This document shows positions 1 to 11,732 of a stretch of DNA of 64,000 bases, piece after piece. The notes under the pieces were generated by a model that saw nothing but the letters and a program-made list of their open reading frames with translations, did no database searches and was not told the DNA's origin. The DNA is taken from the NCBI GenBank assembly GCA_019096065.1, contig JAGUCH010000008.1, positions 6,453,001 through 6,517,000 on the forward strand, read 5' to 3'. This stretch comes from Paracyclopina nana (taxonomy: Eukaryota; Arthropoda; Copepoda; Cyclopoida; Cyclopettidae). Numbering within the stretch: the stretch's first letter is position 1; each line of letters opens with the position of its first letter. A program made the position numbers and the translations under genes.

Positions 1-520
1 AGCTGCTCTAAATGAGTTATCGAGTCTGGATTTGAGATTTCACTACAATTCAATAGCCTTTCCTGAGATGTCAATTAGGCCTATTATTTCACGGCCATAA
101 GCCTGTACTTGACCTTTACTGCAGTTAATTGCTTGATCTTGTTAGTAGAACGAGCCACACTTTTTCAGGTTTATTTCAAAGCATACTTGGTGCTTTTGCA
201 TTTTAAATCAAAAGGTTATCTTGCAATATATTAGAATAATCGCAATCCACTTTTGTCACTTACCAGCATGGTATTTGTCCATATTTTCAATTGTTGCTCA
301 AGAGTGCTTTCTAAATATGAGCTTTCACATTCACGGCTTGTTTGATGAAGGTCGAAGGCAGCAAGATTTCCATGCAGATTTGGAGAAACGCCTACAGCTA
401 AATTATGATTTCAATTGTACATTGAGCATAGTTTTTAATCATCATCACAAGTTCAATAATGGATATTTTGATGAGCCTTTCAATAGTATTGTGAATAACG
501 GTTTTCCTTGAATTTCACAG
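1..520. other. Left edge, probable upstream intron/exon of the WD40-like gene
   Basis: No exon can be supported firmly. A plus-strand open frame at 221-511 contains a plausible stretch (residues after the Met at about 317), but it ends in a stop immediately before the acceptor at 519-520 and resembles nothing I recognise. The first supported exon of the plus-strand gene begins at 521, so this region is probably intron or an earlier exon in a frame I could not resolve. Confidence 0.4.
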
Positions 521-2677
521 GTGTTTTATTGTGGAAATGCTGGCAGCAATTGCCTCTTTTTATATTGGGTGCTTGATTGTGAGGTTCAGCTGACTTGGAT
601 CAAATATCAAATGCCAATTGGTGGCTTATATCAGGTTCTGGATGCTTGCTTGTGTCCTGGCATGGCAAAGGTGGCAGCAGCCACAAACAGAGGCAGAATA
701 TTGATATTTAAGGCTCAAATCAAAGGACAAATTGTGGACAGCCAATTACCAATCAAGGAGCACATTGAGACTCAAGTTATAGTCAAAGTGGCCCATGAGG
801 TAAACTCTGGCTGTACTTCCCATTGTGCTTTCCACATTGAGGTGGAGGAAATTGCTTTTCTTTTTTGACCCTGGCAAACTTAAAAAAAGAACTTACAACA
901 ATCTGGTGAAGCTCAAAGGAGAAAAAGGGATTGAGGGAGAGGCTCTCCTATAAATCTTGCAAAAGGTGTCAATTCATCCTTTGTTACTTTTTTCACCTAC
1001 TCCAAAGCTGCAGCTATTTAATGGCTACTTAAGATTATGACCTCACTTCTGAGTTGAGTGAATTCATGACTACCTTTTTGGTGGCTCTCGCAAGAGGCAA
1101 TTTTCTCAAGTATCCTCCTCCTGCCTTTAAAAATAGCAGGGAGCTTTAATTAGGCTTAGTGTATATGCTATCAGTTGGAAGTACAGGCGACTTTGATTAG
1201 ATCCCAATGCTGTTATAGTATACCTTTTGCTTTCAGGGACCAGTGACTTGTGTGACTAGCAGCCAATCAGGATATTTGATTCTATCTGGCGGAAAGGATG
1301 GCAAAATTTGCATTTGGGAACACAATGGAGATGACTTTCCACAAGAAGTATGTGTAATTTTTGATTTGCATGTAAAAAAGTGGCTCAAAATAGCCTTGTT
1401 TAAAATGAGAACTTGCTAAAGAAATTAGCTCTCAGCAAATTAGGTTGACGTCATCATCCTTGCTTAGCAAAATGCATGCTACTACAATGTATTCTGACCT
1501 TTTCTCTCTATTTTTAGGTAGGGTACTTGTATTTGTCAAACCTTCCAGTTTTGAGCCTTGTAGGAGTGCCAAAGGGTAGTCAGGATGTGGGAGAAATTTG
1601 GGTGGCAATGGACTCATTCATAATCAATTTGAGAGTGTGGAATAGAACTCAGCAGCTCTTCATGATGGAGCAGCAACCAGCCAAAAATGTTAGGTAACAT
1701 CCTCGCCTACTATGATGTAATGATGTACCACTACTACTAAGGATCACGCCACATCCTGATCCTTGCTTTTTAAGGAATCTAGAGACAAAAAATTACACAG
1801 AAAAACCGTCTAAGTGGTTTTAGATTGCCTGTGATTAATGACTCTCTATACATTAACGCATCAATTTGGAATACACTTACTTAAGATACTATGTATTGCA
1901 ATACACTGCGTAACATATGGCAGATTATGAAAATCCACGTTTAAAATGCTTGCTTTCTCTTTTTATGGCTTTTTGTTGAGAGCAAATATGCCGATACATT
2001 TTTCAACTTAAAAGTCATATCACAACAATTTTCCAGCAGACTTCATCAAAATTGTTGGGTGCAAAATTTTCTCAATTCATGATATTGCTGTAATCTCTGG
2101 CTCATCTCTGATAAAGCTTTTATTCCAGGCTACAGAAAGAAAATAACGATAAGCTAGTAAGCCCTAACTCCATGTATTTGCTGCAAGATGACTCCCAGCC
2201 ACTACTTATACTGAGGCCATCCAAGAAACTGGCACAAATTGTGAATTATACTGATTTGAGCCTGCCAGTCACCAATTTGGAGATGGTAATTCCATGCTTG
2301 AACACTGAGGTTAGTAGATTTTGGTTGGCCGCGCCTTGAAGGAATTGCAACTATTTCATAGCTACAGAGGGCAAATTCTCTGCATTTTTCGTCTTACTCC
2401 ACTGATTCCCTTTTGTAACTTTCCCCTTGAAGAAGATTTCTTTGATGCACTGATTTTTGTGGCAGCTGAAAGCAACCTTCTCAGTTGTTGAAGAGCTCTT
2501 GGATGAGTGCATCATCTTTTTTCTGAATGAATACAATTTCTGAGTTACAACAATTCTAATGGCCTCTTTTGCTACTTCCAGTCTTCTTCATTGGAGGATA
2601 ATTCCAAATGTCAAATCACTGCCATTGGCATCATCACAGAGGACGAGAGACCAGAAATTCACCTTTGGATCAAATAG
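521..2677 (+). CDS. WD40-like repeat protein, 3' part (partial)
   Basis: Five exons join in phase: 521-799, 1237-1347, 1518-1693, 2129-2309 and 2582-2677 (TAG stop), each bounded by GT donors and AG acceptors. Exon 2 holds a clear WD40 blade: S-G-G-K-D-G-K-I-C-I-W-E. Exon 3 has a second degenerate blade ending in L-R-V-W-N-R, and the last exon ends in an I-H-L-W-I-K blade edge. The protein is therefore probably a beta-propeller scaffold. Which family is not clear to me, and the 5' end lies outside the window. It converges with the GPCR gene; only about 220 bp separate the two stop codons, so their 3' UTRs probably overlap. No canonical AATAAA is seen close to the stop. Confidence 0.65.
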
Positions 2678-2898
2678 AATCATATTGTATTTCATTTTTG
2701 GCATGGGTTGCATTATTGTCATTATTTAGGAATAATATACAAAAATACACACAAGTAAAATACATCTAAATGCCATTAACAGTGATACACCAAAATTACA
2801 TGTAAAACTGATAAACCATTTATATTGTAACAGAGCTATTTGAAACCTTAACATTCACATAAAATACCTATCTGTATTCATAGTTACACTTATGTTTT

Positions 2899-5800
2899 TC
2901 AGACAAAAACTTCCTTATCATTGTCAGGTCCACTTGCAGTATCAGTGTCTTTGGTTCTACTGATCATTATGACACAGTGAGGGCAGCTGCCATCAAATGA
3001 GCTGCCACAGGAGGAATTGGTTCCAGCTGAGCAACTGCTCACTGTGTCTTCATCATCAGTGTCAAAATCTTCATCCCTGTCTTCTTCATCCATGTGTAAG
3101 CATGAGGTACTTTTGTTTACACAATCTTTTCTTCTGTCAGCTGATTTGTTAGGCACAACAACAGCAGTAGCAGCAGCGACATGTTCATCTTCATCATTTG
3201 ATGAGTTATTAGAGAGTGACAGAGTGACCTTCAAGTTAGGCTGGCTTTTGCTCAAAGGAGTTCCATGGCCCAGAAATGACCCATAGGGCATGGATACAGT
3301 CAAAAGTAAGTTGGGATGACTGCCAACCAACCAAGCATTGACTGGCATGCACCTGACCCCTAACTCCATCTTTGGAGGCTCCACAATGGCCACTGTTTCC
3401 TTGATGGTGCTCAAGTCACTGACTGCTCGGTTATGGTCATCAAAGGACTTCATTTGCTTCTGGAACTTCATCCTGTAATACCTTGAGTTGTTGTCTGAGG
3501 AGTTGGTCTCAGTGATGGAAGTATTGGTGACCAAGCCTGTATCCATGGTGGCTGTAGCTGTGCCTGTATTCATGTTGTCACTGAGCTGACCATTCCTCTC
3601 ATAATTGCCACTATTGTTGTTTCTTCGGGTCTCCATGGCTGCATAGCCTTCGGAATGCCTGTCAGTGCTCAGGACCTCGGAGACAAACAAGCAAATAGTC
3701 ATCACTTTGGAAAATATGATTTTGTACATCTGCTGCCTGAATACTTTGCCAGCCAGGCAGTAAAAGATGAAGTTGATGCTGGAGTTCAAAATGAGGGCCA
3801 ATTTTTCAAAGTAGGCCAAAATGAGCACCCACAAGGGCTGAAAGTAGTGCCTGTTGTATTTCTTCATGCAAATGTCCCTCTCTATGCTCATGGGCACTTC
3901 ATAGATATTGAGGACAATCCTGGGAGTGTGACAGAGCAAGAAGGTGGTGGTGAGGCAGAAGAAGGTGATGTATAATGCTCTTTCTTGGTTGTGTTGGGTT
4001 GCTGTTGAGTTGTTGGTCCTGGCATTGGCTGTATTATTGGCTCCTTCCAAGTCAGGGCTACTGGTTAAGTGGGCCTGGTTAAGCACAAAGCTGAAAAAGG
4101 ATACATCAAAAATAGTTCAAGAATGGAAAATAAACCTCTCCATGCTGGTTTCAAAGCCTATCTTTATTGATGTTTTTGTAAATGGTGTAAGATACTACAC
4201 CTAGGCGATGCTCTAAAGCAAATAATAGATATCAAAGAATTTATCAAGATTGATTGTCATCTTTCAATTTGACTTTGAGCATCCAATGCTCTTAGTACAA
4301 CTAATAAGGAAAATCATTTTTTTGCTGTATCTCTACAAATGTGGTCAAGGCTAAATAAAGGTAATCACAATGTACCTGTTTCTCTTGAAGTAAATGAGGA
4401 TCCTGAGGTTAAAGAAGACCATCAAGATAAAAGGAAGTGCTGCTGTCACCAGCAGCCTGAACCAAAGAGTGTAAGCTGTGATGTAGACTGGATCGTTCCT
4501 CAACTTTGTGTAAATGAAGCCAGCAATGTTGCCATCCTTGTCAAGGGTTGTGGTGAGCTCAAAGAATCTTGGCAAGTCAATGATGGTGCTGATGAGCAAA
4601 ATGCCAATCACATAATACCTGGCTTTTCTCACCACAAAGGAGTTGTCTGATTGGGCCCTACAAATGCCCAAATACCTCTCCAAAGCAATGGCCAGACAGG
4701 TATAGGTAGATGCTAAAAAAGAGAGCACAATAATCATAATCATATGCTTCTGGATACAATTACATTCATTCCCCCTAAGAAAGTGGTGTAGAGCTAACCT
4801 AGAGGAAAATGCCACCATTATCATGGTTATTGATGCGGCAAATTCCAAGGGCTTTGCTTGAATTTTGTGAAATCATGCCAAGATAGTTATTAAATGTTAC
4901 AGGGAAGAGAAAGCCTTCTTCATCTTGATTACTAATAATGTGTGTCCATGAATGGCCTTTCTCCATGCATGATTCATGCTCCTCCATGAGCCTAATTCCT
5001 TCCTTCATTTGTAGGTAAGACTGACAAATTAGGCTAAGAACCTGAATAGGAGAAAGCTGACATCTTTCATAAAATCATAATGTTGTGAAAGCCTAGTATA
5101 CTTTTTTTGAAAAGTGATGCCCAATCTGAAGAGAAAGCATCTGAGAGCAGAATAATTTATGCATTACAGCAAACATCACCATTTCTCCCTGCTTAATGAC
5201 AATGCTTAATATAATGGTTCTTGTAAGAGTAATTGATAAATTCAAAGGGTACAATTTGCAAAAGCATGAAATTAATAATGATTAGAAAGCAAAAAGGATA
5301 TGCAATATGCGTTTGTACCCAAGATTGTATCATGTCACTTTTAAGGAGTGTTTTTGCAAAGTGGATTATTTGGTATACGGAAAGGCTAGCTTTCCTTTCT
5401 AAGTGAATTGACAGCTTCGCATAGCACTTTCCTTCAAATTATCTAAGGCACATCAAATGCTTGTACGAGCCACATTTTTTCGCATTATCCTCAAGTGAAG
5501 AGAAATACCAATTTTTGCAATTTGAGCTCAATTTATTAGCTTTCTGTCTCTTTCCCTGGAGATTGGCTTTCACCTCTAACAATATCATCATAAGCTACTT
5601 CGAAGCTCTCATTAGAAATAAGACAAGGCCTTTTTATTCGCTGTTAGCCCTAGTAACCCTACCTAGTGGGCTCAATTAGGCACTTGATCACTACTCACAA
5701 AATCAGTACAAAGAGGATTGTGTAAGCTGTAATTTACCTGTCATGCTAAATCCTGCCAAAGGGTAGATGAGTTTTGGGAACAGAGTGTTGTAGACTGTAT

Positions 5801-6224
5801 TGGTGAAGCTGAAAGCTTGTTGCAGCATAAATAGGCCGCCATTGATTAGGAAGAGGAGATCGAAGGTGGTCAAAGCCAGGAGGAGCTTGATAAACAAGCC
5901 TCTTTTGCTCATGCTGGCCAAGGTGACAAGTGAAATGATGTTGCTCAAGATGCCAAGGCCTGAAGTGATGGCCACTGACAGCCCAGCCACGTAGAACCTG
6001 GTGGTGATCACAATTGGGTCTGTTTTCATGCTGTGTCCACATAGCTGGCTTGGAGTCAATTCATCATACTCTAGCTCCTCGTGTGATGCCACCAAATCTT
6101 CGTGAGGATCTTCTATTGCCAAATTTGGAAGTCTGTCAACAAATGTGGAAGATGCTGCCATCACTGAGCTGCTACTGTTGTAATGATCCACCATGTGTCC
6201 CAACATTTTAAGTATGTTGTCCAT
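2899..6224 (-). CDS. Class A GPCR, FMRFamide-receptor-like
   Basis: Three coding exons (5738-6224, 4376-4712, 2899-4090) join in phase to give 671 aa. Exon 1 encodes an acidic extracellular N-terminus of about 75 residues with N-glycosylation sites, then TM1, TM2 and the start of TM3. Exon 2 has the end of TM3 with ERY in place of DRY (A-L-E-R-Y-L-G-I-C), then TM4 and TM5. Exon 3 has TM6 (C-H-T-P-R) and TM7 (N-S-S-I-N-F-I-F-Y, replacing NPxxY), followed by a Ser/Asn/Asp-rich tail of nearly 300 residues. The ERY and NSS-IN-F-Y signatures fit arthropod FMRFamide-receptor-like peptide GPCRs; the ligand is inferred. An acceptor just upstream of the start (about 6233) implies a separate 5' UTR exon. 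The long cytoplasmic tail is the unusual part. Confidence 0.85.
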
Positions 6225-8380
6225 GTTTCCTCCTGTAATGAATACATCATGAATACTTCTTTGGCAGCTGTATTAGTGAGGTCTTGTAGAGTAGTGGAAT
6301 TATTTTAAAGAGCCTCTTGAGACTTTGCTGCTGCAGATGTGATGTCATGGCAGCAAATGTGGAGAAATGCAAATTTAAACTATTTCAATGAATGAGCTGG
6401 AAGCCTTTTAGAACAACGTTGTTGTAAGTGTGTTTGCTAACCTTTGAGTTTTGTCTGCAGCGTTCAGAGGTTCTGATGAATTCCTTATACAGGCTTCATG
6501 CTACAACTACTCAAAATTTCCCACATTTTTGGGATTTCCTGGTTTGCTTTAAATTAACATAAAATAGCCAACTATTGATGTTTATTTTTAGCATGGCATT
6601 TTCAGCTTTGACAAAAACAGCATTATGGCTCACTTTTTAAATGTAATGAAATTGTACAATCCTAATATAACAAGAAGAGTATAAAAATAGGATTGCAATC
6701 TACTCTACAATGAAAATGAGCTAGCATAATTCTCTCGCGGATACAATTTTTGCTTGTATTCTATTGGCCATAACACAAAAAACTCTGAATAGAATGCCTG
6801 AAATTCTAACAATGTGAAAGCCTAAAAATAGCCCTAACCAAGAAAAAAATGAAGAAACTGCAGCAGAAGAAAAGAAATGAATCAAGAAGATTTTTCCCTG
6901 AAGAAGATGAAGTAAATTGAATTATTTCTGCACACATACAAGAGTAGTACTAGTGTACCAGTACACTTGTTGTAATAAGAAAATGTGCAGGAAAGCTTGC
7001 TTACGTCACCAGAAAGTTGCTTTAGTAACTCATGAATGGATGGGAAAGCCCTTATTGCTACTACTACTGTAGTACAACTTGAGTGGCAACAGGTTTCTTC
7101 TCTGGAGTATTCATTTCTTTTTTCAAAATGTGACCTCATCATTTCAACCACTTAAAAAAGAGGGAAAATGGAAGTGGAAACTAGTGTAAGAGAATCTTTG
7201 GCGTCGATTTATGACTTTTTAAAAGCTAAGTGTAGATGCCAAAAAAATTTGGCTCCTGAGACAAATTGGCACCTTAACATATAAATGGGAAATTATTACC
7301 AACCTTTTTACAAAAAGTAAATAACACATGAAAGCTTGTCATGATTTTTATTATAATTTTAAAATTGCAGTCAATCTGAGTTCAATTCAATAGGTTTATT
7401 ATTTGTCAGACAAATTATTAGTGAGTCAAGCTAAATCTTACCTTTTAGCTGAATACAGATATGATAGGTATGTATTTTTCTAAATTGGCCCCAAATTATG
7501 CTTCGAGGTGGTTCCTAGAGTTTATTGATAGGTAATGAAATATAGCTGTTGATGTCTGACCTCTCCTGCTATCAGAGACTGACTACAACTACCACAAATT
7601 CATGTTGGCTAAATAAAAAGCTGGGAAAGCTATTCATGCCAAAAAGAGGAGAGAGAGAAAGAAAGCAACCGACGACCAAAAAATAGAGAGAGAAGAGCTG
7701 ATGCTATGGCAGTACTCAAGATGGACACACTGGGGTAAAAAACCTAAAAGTCTAGTATCTTTAATTTTAAACAGCTGAAATCATTGAAAATAAATAAATA
7801 GGCCAATACTGTAGCTTTCCAAAACTCCATTTTTTGTTTAGTTTTGTTTTGTGCGCAAGTGTGCAATAGGAAGACTTTGCCACCAAACTCATGAAGAGCC
7901 AAAAATGAAGACCACTTTTTCACATAGTATACACGAAATTTGCTGTCTAGCTTATGTAGTCCATTCATACATCAGATGCACTTTTACCCTTTTAATGCTA
8001 TACACTATTATGTTATCTTAAGTGCATAATTTACTATGTAGGCAAACAGGATGTTAGCAGAAAGTTGGTGTTATCTTTCAGTATTTATGGACTCGCACTG
8101 GCACATTTTTGAACATTTACTAATATGCTAAAGTTCCTACTAATGATGACAGAAGCAAAACTTTCATAATATCACTCTACTAATGTTTGCTTTCCAAGAA
8201 AGTTCCTTGGAAGTAAGATACAGACAATTAAAGAGCTTTTTCTGCCTCAAGGTTCTCTTTGTTTTTATAAGCTATTCAGATTATGCTGACTGTCAATGAA
8301 AACTTAGGCCAATAAAATTATGTACTGCTGCTTTTTTCATCATCTAATATTCAGCTTTATGGTAAAGTGTTTAAAGAAGC

Positions 8381-8437
8381 TTCTCAGCATCTCTGAGACT
8401 TCTCGGCATCTCTGAGACTTCTCAGCATCTCTGAGGT
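8381..8437 (+). repeat. 3 x 19-bp tandem repeat
   Basis: Three consecutive copies of a 19-bp unit (TTCTCAGCATCTCTGAGAC) with one or two differences. Each unit contains a short inverted segment (CTCAG...CTGAG). A partly inverted continuation follows to about 8452. Confidence 0.85.
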
Positions 8438-8944
8438 ATCTCAGAGAATTCTTTTCTCATCTTCAATGAGACTTTTGTTATTGCTCTGAGACTTTTCAAA
8501 GACTTGACTCTAGGTTGACTTTCTTTTGGGCATTTTTGATGCTTTCAAAAAGTGTCTGATAATTCTTAGCATTTTTATCCAGAAATGTCATGAAACAGAG
8601 GTTTGTGCTACTCGCCTTATTTTTCAAGGCAGGAACTGCTAAAAATAGCCACATCCAAAAAAGGTCGCTGATCAAGTGGCAAATCCATATTTAGGGCCAG
8701 GGATTTTACTAATATAAAGAGATGAAATTCCATCATGTAAAAGGTACCCAAATCTGGTTTACATTGGTATGGCTTTTCAATTACCGCCAAGAGCAATTGA
8801 GTTGACACAGAGTGACACGTGAATATTGGCTGAGTACAAGGTGAAAAATCAAGGTACAAGTTAACTGATGAAAAGCTAGCTTGTCAATTGAAGTACAACT
8901 GAACCAATTACCAACCAGAACATAATTAGCCTGCTCAAGATGAT

Positions 8945-9064
8945 CTATAATACAGTCTGTCCTGTAGATTTCTTTACACTTTGAAATCAATAGTTTGTGT
9001 TACAAATTCGGGAAATATTAGACACAATGGATATCATTGGAAAGCTCGAATCTTTTGCCATCTT
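8945..9064 (+). repeat. Dispersed repeat, left inverted copy
   Basis: About 115 bp matches the reverse complement of 32951-33069, roughly 75-80 percent by eye. Shared blocks include ATACAGTCTGTCC, CACTTTGAAATCAA, CAATGGATA and TTGGAAAGC, ending at GCCATCTTT. It is probably an old interspersed element; no coding capacity was recognised. Confidence 0.7.
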
Positions 9065-9548
9065 TGTTTGCTTCAATGGATAAAAGAAATTAAAAGTAAA
9101 AAAATGAGAAAACTTAATTTTCCTGAGGTACCCTTAATTTTTCTCCCAAAAAAGAAAATTTGCCAAAACCGGCTATAATTGACCAAATTTTCAGCTAAGC
9201 TAATCCTGGCTATTTTTTTGACATTTTTTCATGAAAAAAAATCTTGCAGCATTGTGCTGGCTCATCAGAAAGGTGGATGATTGGAAAGGATATTTTTCAG
9301 TAAAAAAAAAGACAATAAGGCCACTGACTACTAAAAAAGTTTCAAAATTAGTTTTTTAAACTGGAGCACTGGATTTTTTGTTTTTGAAGATCAAATGTTT
9401 AACCAATTTTATGTGAAATTAAAAAAATAATTTTTTGTGAATGTGACTTTTCATCAAAAAAATCAGTGAAAATGGGCGTGAATTTGGAGTAACTATCAAT
9501 TTTGTGGTCTAAATCAGAATTTGAATTAATACTTTTTATAAATCTCAA

Positions 9549-9552
9549 AACT
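9549..9552 (+). other. Target-site duplication AACT, left copy
   Basis: AACT precedes the TG of the 5' LTR, and the same four bases follow the 3' LTR at 32947-32950. A 4-bp duplication is in the usual range for LTR-element integrases. Confidence 0.8.
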
Positions 9553-10477
9553 TGATGGGCAATAAGTACATCATGTCTCTGGTGCACGTTACGACCAGAA
9601 TAGGACTTGATTGGACCCCTCCAGTGGAACCTGTGGAAACCGTGGAGCCCGTGGAGCCGCCAGAAGTCCGGAAGGTTGCCCATTCACCGCTACATCACCA
9701 CCTCAAAATCACAAAACCTCCTTTCTTAAAAACACCTTTTCATCTCCTCCAACTCTCTGATTGTTGCTGCTGCTGCTGCTACTACCTATGCGTTGAGCCT
9801 TACCTATGGCAATTCACCTGACCTTGAGTGGAGAAGTTGCTAGCCATTGTGTGGAGGAGTTGCTAGCTGCTACATAGAGAGGACCTGCAGCTGCATGATA
9901 ACGGAGAGAAGCAGATGGAAGCTGATGGAACTTGCTGCGATGCATCGAGTGGAGAAGAAGGAGAAGACTCGGGGAGTTCGATGGGGGACTTCAGAGAAAC
10001 AAGACATGGACCAAGTGCACATGGCCCATTGAGTGAGCTCTGCCCTGCTATTGTCCCACCAAAGTTCTCCAAAGTGTGCTGAGGCATGAAGAAGATGGCC
10101 ACAAGAATATTTACTGCAGTACTTATTTCTTTGTATTTGCTGCCATTAATTTGTGTGGTGTTAAAAGCCGAGTGAATAAGACAACCTTGTTTGACTTTGT
10201 TCGACCATAACTTGTATAGAGGTTTCCTGGGCAGTTATGCACCCTAGTCTGAGGCTGTTGAGGCCGTTTAGGACGTGGGTAGGAGGCCCAATCACTGGTC
10301 TACAGCACTGAAGCTTGCCATGTGATGTATCTCGCCAGAGTTGGAGCACTGAGGCTGCGGCTTTGGGTCCAAGGCGAGTAGACATCCGGCCAGCACCCGG
10401 AGGCTGCGAACGGTACCGCGACCATGAAGCCGATGCTAACCATCCTAGGCTTCAGAGGGTGTGACCGTCGCACACCA
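9553..10477 (+). repeat. 5' long terminal repeat
   Basis: 925 bp, beginning TGATGGGCAA and ending CACACCA. It matches 32022-32946 with the same length and no differences noticed in side-by-side reading. It contains a (CTG)5 run near 9764-9779. No strong TATA box or canonical AATAAA is seen; GAATAAGA near 10172 is a possible variant poly(A) signal. Short ORFs inside it are present in both LTRs and look non-coding. Confidence 0.95.
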
Positions 10478-10480
10478 TTT

Positions 10481-10500
10481 TGGAGGCCCCGGAGGGATTG
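10481..10500 (+). other. Primer-binding site, probably tRNA-Thr
   Basis: TGGAGGCCCCGGAGGGATT starts three bases after the 5' LTR. TGG pairs with the tRNA CCA end. The following A implies a U73 discriminator, and GGCCCC pairs with the GGGGCC acceptor 3' strand typical of eukaryotic tRNA-Thr. GGGATT then resembles the complement of a T-arm. The position is seen in the sequence; the tRNA identity is inferred from remembered tRNA-Thr ends. Confidence 0.65.
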
Positions 10501-11732
10501 AAGGCCACTTTCTCTCCTAAAGGTTTGATGACCAAAAAAACCATGAAGTCCCGGAAAATGTCTTGGTGTGGATCAGGATTCCTGCTCTGCGGCGCAGGTT
10601 GGGCCGCACGCTGATTGCGATCAGGGTGTGTCTACTACAGTACAAAAGCAAAATCCCGAAGGCTGACGAGCCGATGGGGGTCACTCCGATGGCATTTGGG
10701 CCTATGTGGTGCGTAGGCTTTAGATTCCCTTAGACCCAAATTGCGCATTGATGCCGTTGGCGGGTTGGAACTGGCGCGCGGGGAGTGCAAGAAGGTACAG
10801 GCCGTGACGTACCACCAGCCCGCTGATGATGTCTTCCATGGACCATTGTTATGATGATGAGCCTACACAAAGTAACAATGACACTGTCTTTCCCGGAGGT
10901 GAATGCATGCGTGCAGGCTCCGCATGGCATAGCTTGGAGTATGGGTGCCATGGCAGCCGGAGAGCCAGCCAAGGTGCAGGTTGCGACCTGAGCCTCTGTT
11001 GCCTATCCATAATGGGGCGAGTGAGCGCAAGAGTGTTGCGACACTAGTGGGTCTCGTCCGTGGGTTTGGCCACACAGATGGAAGAAGATGATGTAATCTA
11101 TGACTCCGCTGTGAGTCAATGAACCCCAAATAGGCCACGCGTGGAGCCAGAGTGGGAGCCACAAAGGAAAATGCGTGTTTGGGGCCCAAAAAACTGGCTA
11201 ACCTTGGACAAGTTGCTGAGGGCACAGGGAAGGTTGGCCGGCCCGCAACTCGAGGAGGAGTGGGCAAACCTAAAAAATTCTTTCATTCACTGAGTCGACA
11301 CTGGTTGGCGAAGTGGCATACCTTTTTTGCGTAAAAAGTTGATGCACCTTTGTTTCAGAGACTTAGAAGAAAAACCCTACCACCTGTAGCACCAGTAGTG
11401 CTAAACCCTAAACCTTTCTTTATAATATAATAAGTGAGTATATTTGTGCGTGTGTGTGAGTGTGTGTTTTGTCTTGGCCGCTCATAGCCTTGACAAAAAA
11501 TAAATAAACGAGCTTAGCAATTGCAACCTTTTTCTCTGTGTCACTTGACGCGGCGTAGTAACTAGGATAAGCTTCCCTGTGCTTTGAACAGCGTATAGCT
11601 TTTAATTCGGTATTGCCGAATTTAGTACACATAGTAGTGTACTAAGACCAGAATATTGCGTGTGACTCCGTTGCACCTCTAAGAGATAAGAAATACTCAG
11701 TGTGACTCCGTCACGCCTTTTACAAGATAAGA
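10501..11732 (+). other. Retroelement 5' leader, non-coding
   Basis: A 1.2-kb untranslated leader between the primer-binding site and the Gag start. It probably holds packaging and translation signals, but none can be named. It is GC-richer than gag and has many upstream ATGs in short frames. A GT-rich microsatellite lies at 11447-11468. Just before gag there is a 40-bp-spaced duplication (GTGTGACTCCG at 11660 and 11700, each followed by a GATAAGAA block); the second copy runs into the Gag ATG. Confidence 0.7.

Larger units (their letters stand above)
6240..9548. other. Intergenic / 5' intron of GPCR gene, no gene seen
   Basis: AT-rich DNA with only short, unconvincing ORFs. It contains a 3 x 19-bp tandem repeat (8381-8437), one arm of an inverted dispersed repeat (about 8945-9064), and presumably the upstream non-coding exon or promoter of the GPCR gene, which I cannot place. 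Confidence 0.6.

Noticed and set aside
8781..9178. Small ORFs in the dispersed repeat
   Set aside because: Similar frames appear in the inverted copy only because of shared repeat sequence; both are short and broken.
9553..10477. Short ORFs of 60-90 codons in both LTRs
   Set aside because: They are in both LTR copies only because the LTRs are identical; composition is not protein-like and (CTG)n gives a Cys run.
10863..11267. 134-aa minus-strand ORF in the leader
   Set aside because: Pro/Arg/His-rich composition typical of an out-of-frame GC-rich stretch; no splice or promoter support.
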